From Paraburkholderia caffeinitolerans (GTDB taxonomy: Bacteria > Pseudomonadota > Gammaproteobacteria > Burkholderiales > Burkholderiaceae), in NCBI RefSeq assembly GCF_902859945.1, contig NZ_CADIKL010000038.1, positions 18,963-82,962 of the forward strand: 64,000 bases of DNA, given 5' to 3'. Made by a program: the position numbers and the translations under genes. Shown in pieces: positions 34,801-44,285 of this stretch; position 1 is the first letter of the stretch; each line of letters begins with the position of its first letter. Under the pieces are notes generated by a model. That model was not told where the DNA came from. It made no database searches and worked only from the letters and a program-made list of their open reading frames with translations.

Positions 34801-35709
34801 TCAGACACTGGCGGTGTCGAGCGCCTTTTGCGCGATGTTCCCCGCGCCTTTCGAGGCGGCACCGGCCATGTCCGCCGAGGCGAAGGCTTGCTGAATGTCG
34901 GCAAGACGCCGGCGTTCGCGCGCCTGGAGCCAGAAGTTCACGCCCACCACACCGGTGGTGACGAGGCAGATGAAGATCGTCGCCAGCGCGTTCATCTCGG
35001 GATTGAGGCCCAGGCGCACGCGCGAGTAGACGACGAGCGGCAAGGTGGTCGAGCCGGGCCCGGAGAGAAACGCCGAGAGAATCAGGTCGTCGATCGACAC
35101 CGTGAACGACAGCAGCCAGCCCGAGACGAGCGCCTGGGCGATGAGCGGCAGCGTGATCACGAAGAACACCTTGAACGGCGTGGCGCCCAGATCGAGTGCG
35201 GCTTCTTCGAGCGACTTGTTGAGTTCCTTCACGCGCGACTGCACGATGATCGCCACGTAGGACACACATAGCATCACGTGGCCGATCCAGATCGTCACGA
35301 GACCGCGGCCGCGCGGCCAGCCGAACACCTGCTCCATCGCCACGAATAGCAGCAGCATCGAAATCCCCATGATGACTTCGGGAATCACGAGCGGCGCGTT
35401 GATCATGGCCGTGAAGAACGTGAAGCCGCGAAAGCGGCCCATGCGCGCGAGCACGTAGCCGGCCCACGTGCCGATCGCCACGGAGGCGAATGCCGTCATC
35501 AGCGCGATCTTCAGTGAGAGCCACGCGGCGTGCAGCAGTTCGGCGTCGTTGAAGACCGCCGTGTACCATTTGAACGAGAAACCCGCCCACACGGTCACGA
35601 GTTTGGACTCGTTGAACGAGTACACCACGAGGCTGATGATCGGGATATAGAGAAACAGGAATCCCAGCGAGAGAACGCCTGTGGAAAGCGTGCGATTGGG
35701 CTTGATCAC
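34801..35709 (-). CDS. Polyamine-type ABC permease (PotI-like)
   Basis: A 302-residue inner-membrane permease from GTG 35709 with GGAGGG upstream; GTGA overlaps the PotH stop. About six TM segments; 'YIPIISLVVYSFNESKLVTV' is the typical PotI start and the EAA loop is 'SLEEAALDLGATPFKVFFVI'. With PotH it forms the channel; PotG supplies ATP hydrolysis. A C-terminal ~35-residue Ala-rich tail is longer than in E. coli PotI. Confidence 0.92.
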   Translation of the reverse strand: MIKPNRTLSTGVLSLGFLFLYIPIISLVVYSFNESKLVTVWAGFSFKWYTAVFNDAELLHAAWLSLKIALMTAFASVAIGTWAGYVLARMGRFRGFTFFTAMINAPLVIPEVIMGISMLLLFVAMEQVFGWPRGRGLVTIWIGHVMLCVSYVAIIVQSRVKELNKSLEEAALDLGATPFKVFFVITLPLIAQALVSGWLLSFTVSIDDLILSAFLSGPGSTTLPLVVYSRVRLGLNPEMNALATIFICLVTTGVVGVNFWLQARERRRLADIQQAFASADMAGAASKGAGNIAQKALDTASV

Positions 35710-36662
35710 TTGCTGCCCTCCATTTCCTTGACCTGGTAGTACTGAAAGACTGCCATCGGCACGAGCAACAGCACGACCATCGCGACGGTGACCGCCGAGG
35801 CCATCGGCCAGTCCATGTCGTTGAAGAACTCGTCCCACATGACGCGGCCAATCATGAGCGTGTCCGCGCCGCCGAGCAGTTCGGGAATCACGTACTCGCC
35901 CACGGCGGGAATGAACACCAGCATGCTGCCCGCGATAATCCCGTTCTTCGAGAGCGGCAGCGTCACGCGCGTGAACGCGACCCACGGCGACGCGCCGAGG
36001 TCGTAAGCGGCTTCGAGCAGCGTGAGATCCATCTTCACGAGGTGCGCGTAGAGCGGCATCACCATGAAGGGCAGATACGAATAAACCATGCCGATATAGA
36101 CGCCCGCGTCGCTGTGATAAAGGCGCAGCGGCGTGTGAATCAAACCCATGGCCATGAGCGCGTGATTGAGCAGGCCGTCGTCCTTGAGAATGCCGATCCA
36201 TGCGTAGACGCGAATCAGGAACGACGTCCAGAACGGCAGCATCACGCCCATCATCAGCAAGTTGCGCGTGGCGGGATTCGAGCGCGCGATGTAGTAGGCG
36301 ATGGGATAGCCGAGCAACAGGCAGAGCAGCGTCGAAGCGGCGGCGATCTTCAGCGAGCTCAGGTACGTCGAGAAGTACAGGTCATCCTGAAACAGGAACG
36401 CGTAATGACCAAGCTGCAGCGCCAGATGCACGACGCCGTCCTTCATCGCGATCAGGTTCGTGTAGGGCGGCACGCCCATCATCTGGTCGGCGAAGCTGAT
36501 CTTGAACACCAGCACGAACGGCAGCGCGAAGAAGACCACGAGCCACAGAAACGGCGCGCCGATCACGGCCGTGCGACCCGAAGGCACGAACCTGGAAGCC
36601 AGGCGGCGAAGCGCGCCGGGTGCGTTGCCGGAAGCGGCGGAGCGGGTAGCAATGTCGTTCAT
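35706..36662 (-). CDS. Polyamine-type ABC permease (PotH-like)
   Basis: A 318-residue permease from ATG 36662, overlapping the PotG stop (ATGA). 'IGAPFLWLVVFFALPFVLVF' is TM1, and the EAA coupling loop is 'LEAAYDLGASPWVAFTRVTL'. 'SYLPFMVMPLYAHL' and 'VGEYVIPELLGGADTLMIGR' are PotH-family blocks. It pairs with the PotI-like gene, which starts within its stop codon. No substrate-binding protein gene is in the operon. Confidence 0.92.
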   Translation of the reverse strand: MNDIATRSAASGNAPGALRRLASRFVPSGRTAVIGAPFLWLVVFFALPFVLVFKISFADQMMGVPPYTNLIAMKDGVVHLALQLGHYAFLFQDDLYFSTYLSSLKIAAASTLLCLLLGYPIAYYIARSNPATRNLLMMGVMLPFWTSFLIRVYAWIGILKDDGLLNHALMAMGLIHTPLRLYHSDAGVYIGMVYSYLPFMVMPLYAHLVKMDLTLLEAAYDLGASPWVAFTRVTLPLSKNGIIAGSMLVFIPAVGEYVIPELLGGADTLMIGRVMWDEFFNDMDWPMASAVTVAMVVLLLVPMAVFQYYQVKEMEGSK

Positions 36663-37813
36663 TGCGTCACCACCACGCCGCTGGCCGGCGACCACGACAC
36701 ATACACCTCATCGTTCCATGCCGGCGTGCCCGCCTGCATCAGATACGTGCTCGACAAATTCGACACCACCGTCTTGCCGCCCGGCAGCCGCACGTGATAG
36801 AGCGAATAGCTGCCCATATAGGCCACGTCGGTCACCACGCCGCGCGCCCAGTTGTAGGGCACGGCGGGCCTCGCGTGCGAAACGCTCACGTGCTCCGGGC
36901 GCACCGAAATGCCCACCGGCATGCCGAGCGGCCCGGTCACGCCGTGGCTCACGTAGAGCCGGTTTTCGAGCGCTTCGCTCTCGACGAAGATGTGATCGGG
37001 CTCGTCCTGCACCACGACGCCCTCGAACAGATTCGTCGAGCCGATGAATTCCGCCGAGAAGCGGCTGTTCGGGTACTCGTACACTTCGCCGGGGCTGCCG
37101 ACCTGCACGATGCGCCCCTCGCTCATGACGGCGAGCCGGCTCGCCATCGTCATCGCCTCTTCCTGGTCGTGCGTGACCATCACGCAGGTCACGTCCACCT
37201 TCTCGATGATGTTGACGAGTTCGAGCTGGGTCTTCTGGCGAATCTTCTTGTCGAGCGCCGACATCGGCTCATCGAGCAACAGCAGCTTCGGCCGCTTGAC
37301 GAGCGAGCGCGCGAGCGCGACGCGCTGCTGCTGCCCGCCCGAAAGCTGATGCGGCTTGCGCTTCGCGTAACGGCCCATCTGCACGAGTTCGAGCGCCTCA
37401 GCCACGCGCTCCTTGATCTCGTGCTTCGGCACGCCTTCCTGCTTGAGGCCGAAGGCCACGTTCGCCTCCACGCTCATGTGCGGGAACAGCGCATACGACT
37501 GGAACATCATGTTGACGGGCCGCCGATACGGCGGCAGCGTCGCGAGATCTTCGCCGTCGACATAGATGCGCCCCGAGGTGGCCGTCTCGAAGCCGGCCAG
37601 CATGCGCAGCAGCGTGGACTTGCCGCAACCCGAACTGCCGAGCAGTGCGAAAAGTTCGTTCTTGGCGATGTCGAGGCTCACGTCGTTGACGGCGACGCTG
37701 TCACCAAACTTCTTGACGACGTTCTCGATGCGCACGAAGCGCTCGTTGCCGGAGCGCGCCGGCGCAGCGGCATGCGCAGGCCCGGCCGCGCGTGTTGAAG
37801 GTGAGGCTTTCAT
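36659..37813 (-). CDS. Polyamine-type ABC ATPase (PotG/PotA-like)
   Basis: A 384-residue ATPase. Walker A 'GSSGCGKST', signature 'LSGGQQQRVALARSL', Walker B 'LLLDEPMSALD' and the switch His in 'VTHDQEEAM' are all intact. The C-terminal ~130 residues form the TOBE-like regulatory region ('GMPVGISVRPEHVSVSHARP'). It couples ATP hydrolysis to import through the PotH/PotI channel. First gene of a tightly overlapped operon (G-H-I then outer-membrane protein). Upstream 37814-38202 must hold the promoter. Confidence 0.93.
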   Translation of the reverse strand: MKASPSTRAAGPAHAAAPARSGNERFVRIENVVKKFGDSVAVNDVSLDIAKNELFALLGSSGCGKSTLLRMLAGFETATSGRIYVDGEDLATLPPYRRPVNMMFQSYALFPHMSVEANVAFGLKQEGVPKHEIKERVAEALELVQMGRYAKRKPHQLSGGQQQRVALARSLVKRPKLLLLDEPMSALDKKIRQKTQLELVNIIEKVDVTCVMVTHDQEEAMTMASRLAVMSEGRIVQVGSPGEVYEYPNSRFSAEFIGSTNLFEGVVVQDEPDHIFVESEALENRLYVSHGVTGPLGMPVGISVRPEHVSVSHARPAVPYNWARGVVTDVAYMGSYSLYHVRLPGGKTVVSNLSSTYLMQAGTPAWNDEVYVSWSPASGVVVTQ

Positions 37814-38202
37814 GTTCCTGTTACCCGTATTGCAAAATGCAGGCGTGACAGCGCCCAGGCGAGTCGCGCAAGGCGGCTCACCGGCGTCACGTCGTGTTCG
37901 GAAGAATCGATTGCCGCGCGCGGTGCGAAAGTGCGAAAGCCCGGCGCGGGCGCGGTCGTGCGCGCCCTTCCCGGCGCGCGTGTCTCCTTGTGTTTTTCGA
38001 ATGGCCTCGTCCGGCCAGCATGAAAAATTTCACACGGCGAACATTTGCTTTGAATTACTAACGAGTGATGTTTACGTCGAGTTCAATCAATGCAACGGCC
38101 GCCGGTTCAATCCGGCGACAACGTTAACTGTTCGATTTGCGACGGTATGCCCCCCCTTGAGGGGGGCAGGGGCAAGGAGAGGAAAAACCGCGACTGCGTA
38201 CC
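37814..38202. promoter_or_regulatory. Intergenic region upstream of the polyamine importer operon
   Basis: 389 bases containing the promoter for the minus-strand operon in an AT-rich part (about 38025-38095) and a G/C-run palindrome near its far end. No gene seen; the T-arm-like sequence at 38102-38117 is not part of a tRNA. Confidence 0.5.
38148..38168. repeat. G/C-run palindrome (dispersed intergenic element)
   Basis: TGCCCCCCC-TTGA-GGGGGGCA between the polyamine importer operon and the histidine phosphatase gene. Lies 35 bases beyond the phosphatase stop (minus strand). Confidence 0.5.
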
Positions 38203-38829
38203 TTACGCGCACCCTTCAGGCTGCGAATTCCAGCGCCGGATCGCGCGGTTCTCGCGGTCGAAGCCAAGCACGCTGAGGGTGGCCGTGTCCAGGTAGAGAT
38301 GCGCGCCCAGCGCCGCCGAATTGCCGATCCAGCATCCGGCGAGCACGCGCAGGAAATGCGCATGCGAGAAAACGGCGATGCGCCGCGCCGAACTGCTCTG
38401 GGCGAGCATCGCCAGCAGACTCGCGACCACGCCGCGAGCGCGCGCCTCCACCTGCGTGAGGCTCTCGCCGTGCGGGATCAGCGAATGCCAGACGCTCCAG
38501 TCCGGCTCCGTCTTGCGGATATCGACCGTCGTGCGGCCTTCGTAAATGCCGTAATCCCATTCGTGCAGATCGGCCGACACCATCATTTCGTCACTGAGGC
38601 CCGCCAGCTGGCAGGTCTCGATGGCGCGCGACATCGGGCTCGCGAGCACCGCGTCGAAGCGCTGCAACGCGAGCGGCTTGGCGAGCGCGCGCGCCTGCGC
38701 GCGGCCGTGGTCCGTCAGCGCGATGTCCGTGCGTCCCGTGTGCTGGCCGCTGCGGCTCCACTCGGTTTCGCCGTGGCGAATCAGCCAGACCTCGCCGGAC
38801 GCGGCGCTTGCTTTCGTATCGACGGACAT
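38203..38829 (-). CDS. Histidine phosphatase (phosphoglycerate-mutase-like)
   Basis: A 208-residue protein from ATG 38829 (GGAG nine bases upstream). The 'LIRHGETEWS' motif provides Arg18 and the phospho-accepting His19; the second catalytic His is in 'IAVFSHAHFLR', and the Glu of 'DLHEWDYGIYEG' fits the family acid. Members remove phosphate from small sugars or nucleotides; alpha-ribazole phosphatase or phosphoglycerate mutase-like activity is possible, not decidable here. Independent of its neighbours. Confidence 0.9.
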   Translation of the reverse strand: MSVDTKASAASGEVWLIRHGETEWSRSGQHTGRTDIALTDHGRAQARALAKPLALQRFDAVLASPMSRAIETCQLAGLSDEMMVSADLHEWDYGIYEGRTTVDIRKTEPDWSVWHSLIPHGESLTQVEARARGVVASLLAMLAQSSSARRIAVFSHAHFLRVLAGCWIGNSAALGAHLYLDTATLSVLGFDRENRAIRRWNSQPEGCA

Positions 38830-38969
38830 CGGGGCACTCCGGTAACGGGCTGCGGCCTCGCGGCACATGCCGCAAGGCGCAGGAACGAGTTCGCGGAGTC
38901 ATTCTAAGGCAGCGCCGCGCACCCATGGCGCGCAGCGCACAGCGAGGTCAGCGGCCGCTCAGTGACCGT

Positions 38970-39386
38970 TCAGTGTCCGTTCTCCGGCGCCTGGATCATC
39001 TTCCAGCCATTGCCGGCCGGGTCGCGAAAGCCAGCATCGACGCTACCGTAGCGGTCCACCGGCTCCTGCGTGAATTCCACGCCCTTCTCCTTGAGCGCCG
39101 TGTAGCTCGCGCGGCAGTCGGCCACCGCCAGCACGAGAGGCGGCATGGCCCCCTTGGCGACCATGGCCCGCAGGGTTTGCGCGGTCGCTTCGTCGTGAAC
39201 GGGCGGGCCGGGCGCGAACAGGCCAAGCTGGAACGCGGGCTGATCCGGATGCTGGACCGTCAGCCAGCGGTAATTGCCGTTGCGCACGTCCGTGTGGACG
39301 CGAAAGCCGAGTTTGCCGACGTAAAACTCAAGCGCTTCGTCCTGATCGTCGACGTACAAGCCCACTACATTGATGCCCTGGTTCAT
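38970..39386 (-). CDS. VOC-superfamily protein (glyoxalase/bleomycin-resistance fold)
   Basis: A 138-residue protein from ATG 39386, preceded by AAGGAGG, overlapping the AraC-type stop (ATGA). The two babab modules are visible ('DEALEFYVGKLGFRVHTDV', 'SVDAGFRDPAGNGWKMIQ'). Usual metal positions are partly present: 'DPAGNGW' is the family hallmark. It may bind or isomerise a small toxic molecule. Coupled translation with the AraC-type regulator is a recurring pairing in Burkholderia-type genomes. Confidence 0.85.
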   Translation of the reverse strand: MNQGINVVGLYVDDQDEALEFYVGKLGFRVHTDVRNGNYRWLTVQHPDQPAFQLGLFAPGPPVHDEATAQTLRAMVAKGAMPPLVLAVADCRASYTALKEKGVEFTQEPVDRYGSVDAGFRDPAGNGWKMIQAPENGH

Positions 39387-39925
39387 GTGACCTCCTTGGT
39401 AGATGGCCGCACTGTATCTTGGCCATGCCGGCGGCGCTTCTCCAAAACTGCCATCGTGAGATCGGGGCGCTGCGCGGCCTTCAGCACGCACGCGGGCACG
39501 CGCCCGAGGGCGGACACGCTCGCGCGCGCCTCGCGGCGCATCGCGCTCGGGCTCATGCCGGTGATGTCGCGAAAGATGCGCCCGAACGTGCCGAGGCTCT
39601 CCCAGCCGGTGGCGAATGCGATATCCGTGACGCCGAGTTCGGTATCGCGCAGCAGCGTGGTGGCCTGCTCGATGCGCCGTGTCAGCAAATAGCGGTGCGG
39701 CGGCATACCGAAGGCCCGCTTGAACGAGCGTGCGAAATGCGCCTCAGAGACGCCGCTGACTTCGGCGAGACGCTTGACGGGCCAGGCCTCGTGCGAGGCG
39801 GCGTCCATGCGGTCGCGCGCGCGCAGCAGGCGGCGCAGCAGGGCCGGGTCTTCGAGTGCGTCGGCGCTGCGCGCCGCAGGGGAAGCGGCGGGCGGCTGCG
39901 CATGATGGTCCTTGCGTGAGGGCAT
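39383..39925 (-). CDS. AraC-family regulator (short, DNA-binding domain only)
   Basis: A 180-residue protein, start ATG 39925 chosen over a longer reading. It is almost only the AraC DNA-binding domain: 'PVKRLAEVSGVSEAHFARSF', 'MPPHRYLLTRRIEQATTLLR', 'VTDIAFATGWESLGTFGRIF', followed by 'TGMSPSAMR'. No ligand-binding domain fits, so its activity may depend on its own level or on the VOC partner, whose start overlaps its stop. Confidence 0.85.
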   Translation of the reverse strand: MPSRKDHHAQPPAASPAARSADALEDPALLRRLLRARDRMDAASHEAWPVKRLAEVSGVSEAHFARSFKRAFGMPPHRYLLTRRIEQATTLLRDTELGVTDIAFATGWESLGTFGRIFRDITGMSPSAMRREARASVSALGRVPACVLKAAQRPDLTMAVLEKRRRHGQDTVRPSTKEVT

Positions 39926-40103
39926 GGGGTTCGGATGATGGCGCCATGATCGGGGTTCGTTGCAACAAGCATACCGGGAGACCACGTTGGCAGCATGCGG
40001 GCCGGCCGGCTTGCCCTGTCCGTCCCCGCCAGGCTCGGTCTGCGCCTCGCCACGCCCGCAATCCGACGCTAATATCGAGAGCACTGAAATCCTGCTCATC
40101 CTC

Positions 40104-41333
40104 ATGCATACGGACATGCCATCGCCGCGCACTTCCTCCGCAAGCCGCGCACTTGAAGTGCTGCTGGTCTTTCTCAGGCTGGGCGTGACGAGCTTCGGCG
40201 GCCCGATCGCTCACCTTGGTTATTTCCGCCGCGAGTTCGTCGAGCGCCGCCGCTGGCTCGATGACGAAGCCTTCACCGATCTGGTCGGGCTATGCCAGTT
40301 TCTGCCCGGCCCCGCCAGCAGCCAGACCGGTTTTGCGATCGGCCTGCTGCGCGCAGGATGGGCCGGCGGGCTCGCGGCCTGGTGCGGCTTCACGCTGCCC
40401 TCGGTGTTCGTGATGCTGCTCTTTGCGGCCATCGCGCCGGATCTGGGCGGGCCGGTGGGTGCGGGCGTAGTGCATGGGCTGAAGCTCGTCGCAGTGGCCG
40501 TGGTGGCCCAGGCGGTCTGGGACATGGCGCGGCGGCTGTGCCCCGATCATCGCCGCGCGGGCATCGCGCTTGCCGCAGTCGCCATGCTCAGCGTGTTGAC
40601 CACGGCTTACGCGCAACTGATTGCGATCGCGGCGGGTGCCGTGCTCGGTCTCGTGCTGTGCCGCACGTCAAACGTAGGCGAGGCGCGTGCCGTGCTTCCG
40701 CATCCCGGTGCATTTCCCGTTTCGCGCAAGGCGGGCATCGCCGCGTTGTTCGCTTTTTGCGTGCTGCTTTTCGGGCTTCCGCTGATTGGCGCTGCCGCGC
40801 AAGGCGTGCGAGTGTTCGAAGCGTTCTATCAGTCGGGCGCGCTCGTGTTTGGCGGCGGGCATGTGGTGCTGCCCCTGCTCCAGCACGCGACGGTCACAAC
40901 GGGCTGGGTCGCGCCGAACGACTTTCTGGCCGGCTATGGCGCGGCGCAGGCCGTGCCGGGACCGCTCTTCACGTTTGCCGCATTTCTCGGCTGGATGATG
41001 GCCGAGCCCCCCAATCACTGGAGCGGCGCGCTGCTGGCTACTGTGGGGATCTTTCTGCCTGGGCTGCTGCTCGTGCTGGCCGCGCTGCCGTGGTGGCAGG
41101 CATTGCGCAGCCGGCCGGCGATGTCGGCGGCGCTGGCCGGGGTCAATGCGGCGGTGGTCGGGTTGCTGGCTGCCGCGCTTTACTCGCCGGTATGGACGAG
41201 TGCGGTGCGCACGCAGATCGATTTCGCCATTGCGTGTGTGGGCTTTTTTCTGTTGACGCGGTGGAAGGTGGCGCCGCTGGTGGTGGTGGGGTTTTGCGTC
41301 GTGTTGGGAATTGGGGAAAGTTTGCTTGGGTGA
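40104..41333 (+). CDS. chrA: Chromate efflux transporter
   Basis: A 409-residue membrane protein of the long-chain (two-domain) CHR family. Domain one: 'VTSFGGPIAHLGYFRREFVE', 'LVGLCQFLPGPASSQTGFAI'. Domain two repeats it: 'GALVFGGGHVVLPLLQHATV', 'FLAGYGAAQAVPGPLFTFAA'. These FGGxxxH/PGP motifs are the CHR signature. It exports chromate or sulfate-like anions using the proton gradient. ATG 40104 or 40116 can start it; ribosome site is weak. No chrB regulator is adjacent. Confidence 0.93.
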   Translation: MHTDMPSPRTSSASRALEVLLVFLRLGVTSFGGPIAHLGYFRREFVERRRWLDDEAFTDLVGLCQFLPGPASSQTGFAIGLLRAGWAGGLAAWCGFTLPSVFVMLLFAAIAPDLGGPVGAGVVHGLKLVAVAVVAQAVWDMARRLCPDHRRAGIALAAVAMLSVLTTAYAQLIAIAAGAVLGLVLCRTSNVGEARAVLPHPGAFPVSRKAGIAALFAFCVLLFGLPLIGAAAQGVRVFEAFYQSGALVFGGGHVVLPLLQHATVTTGWVAPNDFLAGYGAAQAVPGPLFTFAAFLGWMMAEPPNHWSGALLATVGIFLPGLLLVLAALPWWQALRSRPAMSAALAGVNAAVVGLLAAALYSPVWTSAVRTQIDFAIACVGFFLLTRWKVAPLVVVGFCVVLGIGESLLG

Positions 41334-41891
41334 GAAATTCTGTGCCTTTCCGTGCATCAACAGGGAGCACGCGCCCGCGCTCATTTCTGAAAGCCCGAAT
41401 GCCCATCGGAGTGACAGTCGAGCATCAGCATCCGAAGAAAGCGCTTCGCGAATTTCCGGGGAGATCGCTCGCGTGCGCGCTGTAGTCGGCCACAATCTGC
41501 CGTTCAGCGAGCGGCCGAACCAGTCGTTGGAACGACTGCCCTATTCCGCTAACAGCCATTGCTCGCGTGCAGCAAAAATCGACCTCTCACACCGCTCCAC
41601 AAGCCTTTCGTGAGCATCGATAAGGGGTAAGAGGACCCCTGAAAACCTCGCTCAACGAGTAGCGGGGGAAGTCCTTGCAAACAGAATCGGCCAAGAGCGG
41701 TCGTTCGTCCGAGCGCTGAGGCAGACACTCAGGTGTCGACTCCGAAGGAGACAACGGACCTTCGCCCAATCGCACGGGTAGCATGTTACATGGCATTGCT
41801 TTCGAAGGTCGCCAGGCCTGTCCGTACTTGCGGCGCACTCGCTGGCACACTGACACGCCCGGCGACCGTCAAAAGCATCGCGGCTATTCGA
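41334..41891. other. Gene-free gap beside the low-GC block
   Basis: 558 bases between chrA and the OLD-type gene. Several frames are open but none has a ribosome site, codon bias or recognisable product. It may be the left border of an acquired segment; no direct repeat or tRNA end was spotted. Confidence 0.4.
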
Positions 41892-43670
41892 TCAATTTGC
41901 TTTCTGGATCATCGCGACAAGCTCCGCGACTCGTTCCCGCAAATCAAGAACGTCCAAATTTGCGCCATTGGTGCAAACCGTATGAGCCACTTTGACCTTA
42001 TCGACGTTCTTCTCCCAAAAATCCCCGGCCGCTTCTGAATCGTCCGCGCCCCTCGTCTTCCGGCGACGGAAATACAGCGCATGATCGAATTGACCGCCTT
42101 TGCTGGCCTTCACGTACGAAGTTTTATAAACCTCCGCTACTGCGGCCTGTAATTCAGAATGCAGCACATAATTTTCAATTTCTCGACCCGCTGTTAGCCA
42201 CGCAACACCACCATGTTTCGAGAATTCTTCAATCAAGCGTTCTTTGGTTGAATTAATCGTATCCCCATCCTTCTCGCGGTCGCTATCCATAACCAACGCA
42301 ACATGACGATTCAACGAACGAAGGCTAATAAAATCTTCAATTTCGTCATCGCTCGCACTTAGATGGCTTAATAGCCGCCCACCATAAAACATGATTGAAT
42401 AATGTATGCCTTCGTCAAATTCCGGCGCGGCTTCTTTAAGCCATCTTCTAATGTATATCCGATCTGACGGACCCTCCACCCAAATTACCGCATTCGCCTG
42501 GACAAGGTCTGATGCCTTGCAACCCAGATCGACACAAATAGAAAAGCGCTCCTTATTCAAAATGCTTTCCCGAATAGCCGTTTGCCCATTTTCATTAGTG
42601 ACATGAAAAATTGCCGCATCCGGTGTGTCAATGAAGCTTGCTGAGTGGGTCGCAATAAAATATTGATTATCCGTGTTGTCTTTAAGGTATTTGATTAGCT
42701 TCCGTTGCAAGAGTGGATGCAAGTGAATTTCAGGCTCCTCCATGCATATTATCGCACCCTGGCTCAAAGTGCAGAATGAAGCCAGCATAATTACTTCATG
42801 AATACCTGTACCTAACGAAGAAAGAGGAAGGACTTTACCATCCATATGGACTAGAATGTGCTGCCTATTATGCGGAATGTCGATTTTCGCCGACCCCTCA
42901 CCCGTAACCGTTGCGAGGAATTTATTAATCTTATCGAATAAAAGACGATCCTCTAAGCGATCATGGTCCGGACTTTGTATTTCCGCCAGCCGATTAATTA
43001 ACCCCTTGCCGCTGTAGTCTCCCAACGATCCAACAGAGTAGGTAACAGCAGGCGCAACCTCGCGAATAGCGGGAATCATATGGATTGCAGGCAGCAATAT
43101 ATTTTGTGTGGCCTGGAACGCCACCAGTGTTTCCCGAATCCATGTATCGATTCCCCCACCTTGCATGTTGCGAAGAACGCTCCAGAGCCAGTTCCAGGCA
43201 TCCTGCTTAATGACGCCCTTCATTTCATTGAGATCGTACTCCATCAACAACGCCTCCCCGTAGGGAATACTCGATTTCAACCATACAAAACCATCTACTG
43301 ATAAATAGTTTACGATATTATTAATGTAAACCTCAGCAATCCGCCGCTGGTCTGGAGCGGCGAAGCGAGATAATACAGCAGACGTGAACTCCTCCACGGC
43401 GATCCCTAGTGCCATCGTCACTGATGACGCCCGAAGGCTCCCCTTGCCGTATAGCTCCAAGGGAAGCAGTTCATTTGCCTGGACGTTTCCATAAGATGCA
43501 TTCAATCGAACCGGCAAATGTCTTGAAATAAAAGATAAAACGCCTGACTTGCCCGTGTTGTTTGCACCAATGAAGAAATTAAAGGTCTTAAACGGAGCCA
43601 TTGTCTGCTCTGTTGGCCCGATTCCACGATAGTTGGTTAGCTTGAGACCCTGCAAATAGACGTTCGGCAT
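41892..43670 (-). CDS. OLD-family ATPase-TOPRIM protein
   Basis: A 592-residue protein, start ATG 43670 ('MPNVYLQGLKLTNYRGIG'). N-terminal ABC-type ATPase split by an insert: Walker A 'GANNTGKSG' (35-43), signature-like 'LSSLGTGIHEVI' (283-294), Walker B 'IICMEEPEIHLHP' (307-319), H-loop 'ATHSASFID'. C-terminal TOPRIM nuclease: Glu399 in 'VEGPSDR', and 'MDSDREKDGD' (Asp462, Asp464). This is the layout of OLD and GajA-type endonucleases. No UvrD-like GajB helicase is adjacent, so it is not Gabija. Codon use is AT-richer than neighbours, indicating transfer. Downstream of a STAND-like NTPase gene on the same strand. Confidence 0.85.
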   Translation of the reverse strand: MPNVYLQGLKLTNYRGIGPTEQTMAPFKTFNFFIGANNTGKSGVLSFISRHLPVRLNASYGNVQANELLPLELYGKGSLRASSVTMALGIAVEEFTSAVLSRFAAPDQRRIAEVYINNIVNYLSVDGFVWLKSSIPYGEALLMEYDLNEMKGVIKQDAWNWLWSVLRNMQGGGIDTWIRETLVAFQATQNILLPAIHMIPAIREVAPAVTYSVGSLGDYSGKGLINRLAEIQSPDHDRLEDRLLFDKINKFLATVTGEGSAKIDIPHNRQHILVHMDGKVLPLSSLGTGIHEVIMLASFCTLSQGAIICMEEPEIHLHPLLQRKLIKYLKDNTDNQYFIATHSASFIDTPDAAIFHVTNENGQTAIRESILNKERFSICVDLGCKASDLVQANAVIWVEGPSDRIYIRRWLKEAAPEFDEGIHYSIMFYGGRLLSHLSASDDEIEDFISLRSLNRHVALVMDSDREKDGDTINSTKERLIEEFSKHGGVAWLTAGREIENYVLHSELQAAVAEVYKTSYVKASKGGQFDHALYFRRRKTRGADDSEAAGDFWEKNVDKVKVAHTVCTNGANLDVLDLRERVAELVAMIQKAN

Positions 43671-44285
43671 TTTTTGATTTCTTTTTCGTTCACGGAAAGC
43701 CCAACAACAGACAATCGCACACGCTCTATCGGGCGGCTGAGGCAACATCATACGATTGTACTGGAGCCCCGCGCGGCACTGGCGAGCGATCGAATTGACC
43801 TCCATCGCCAACGGTGGATGGCGTTGATGTCCGAGGACCCGCCGACCGGCATGACTGCGCGAATGGCCGTTGTACCTCGCGAAATGGCCATCGACATGGC
43901 CTAGGGTCCAACGTCAGCTCCGGGTCGGCTACGGAAGTTGGCTGATGATGGTGCGGCGCACGGTCGGTACTCCGCGTCGAACTTCCGGGTTCGACCAAAT
44001 GCTGCCGTTCAACGTGCGGGAAAGCTCGCCGCTGAAATGGCTGTATCGTTCCAAAACCTGACGCGTGAGCTACGCCTGCGACTCACCCACAGCCGACGTT
44101 CCGGAAGACCGTTCGTGAAGTAGTTGCGGGGTCGATTTTCTGCAATTCGAATCGCTCGCAACCGCCACGACGGGCTTGCGATTTGTGAATTTTCGACCCA
44201 TTGCCCACGGATCGGGTCCTCAGAAATAAAATTACAAATATCAGCGCCGAGTAGTCGCCCCGGAACCCACTCAAAGAAATCCGAA
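43671..44285. other. 615-base gap inside the low-GC block
   Basis: Separates the two AT-rich genes and is itself higher in GC, at least over 43700-44100. Open frames on both strands look random. Possibly a later insertion or remnant of a deleted gene; no insertion-sequence ends recognised. Confidence 0.4.

Noticed and set aside
38102..38117. T-arm-like sequence GCCGG-TTCAATC-CCGGC
   Set aside because: A tRNA would need a pairing acceptor stem about 60 bases upstream plus D and anticodon arms; none is present.
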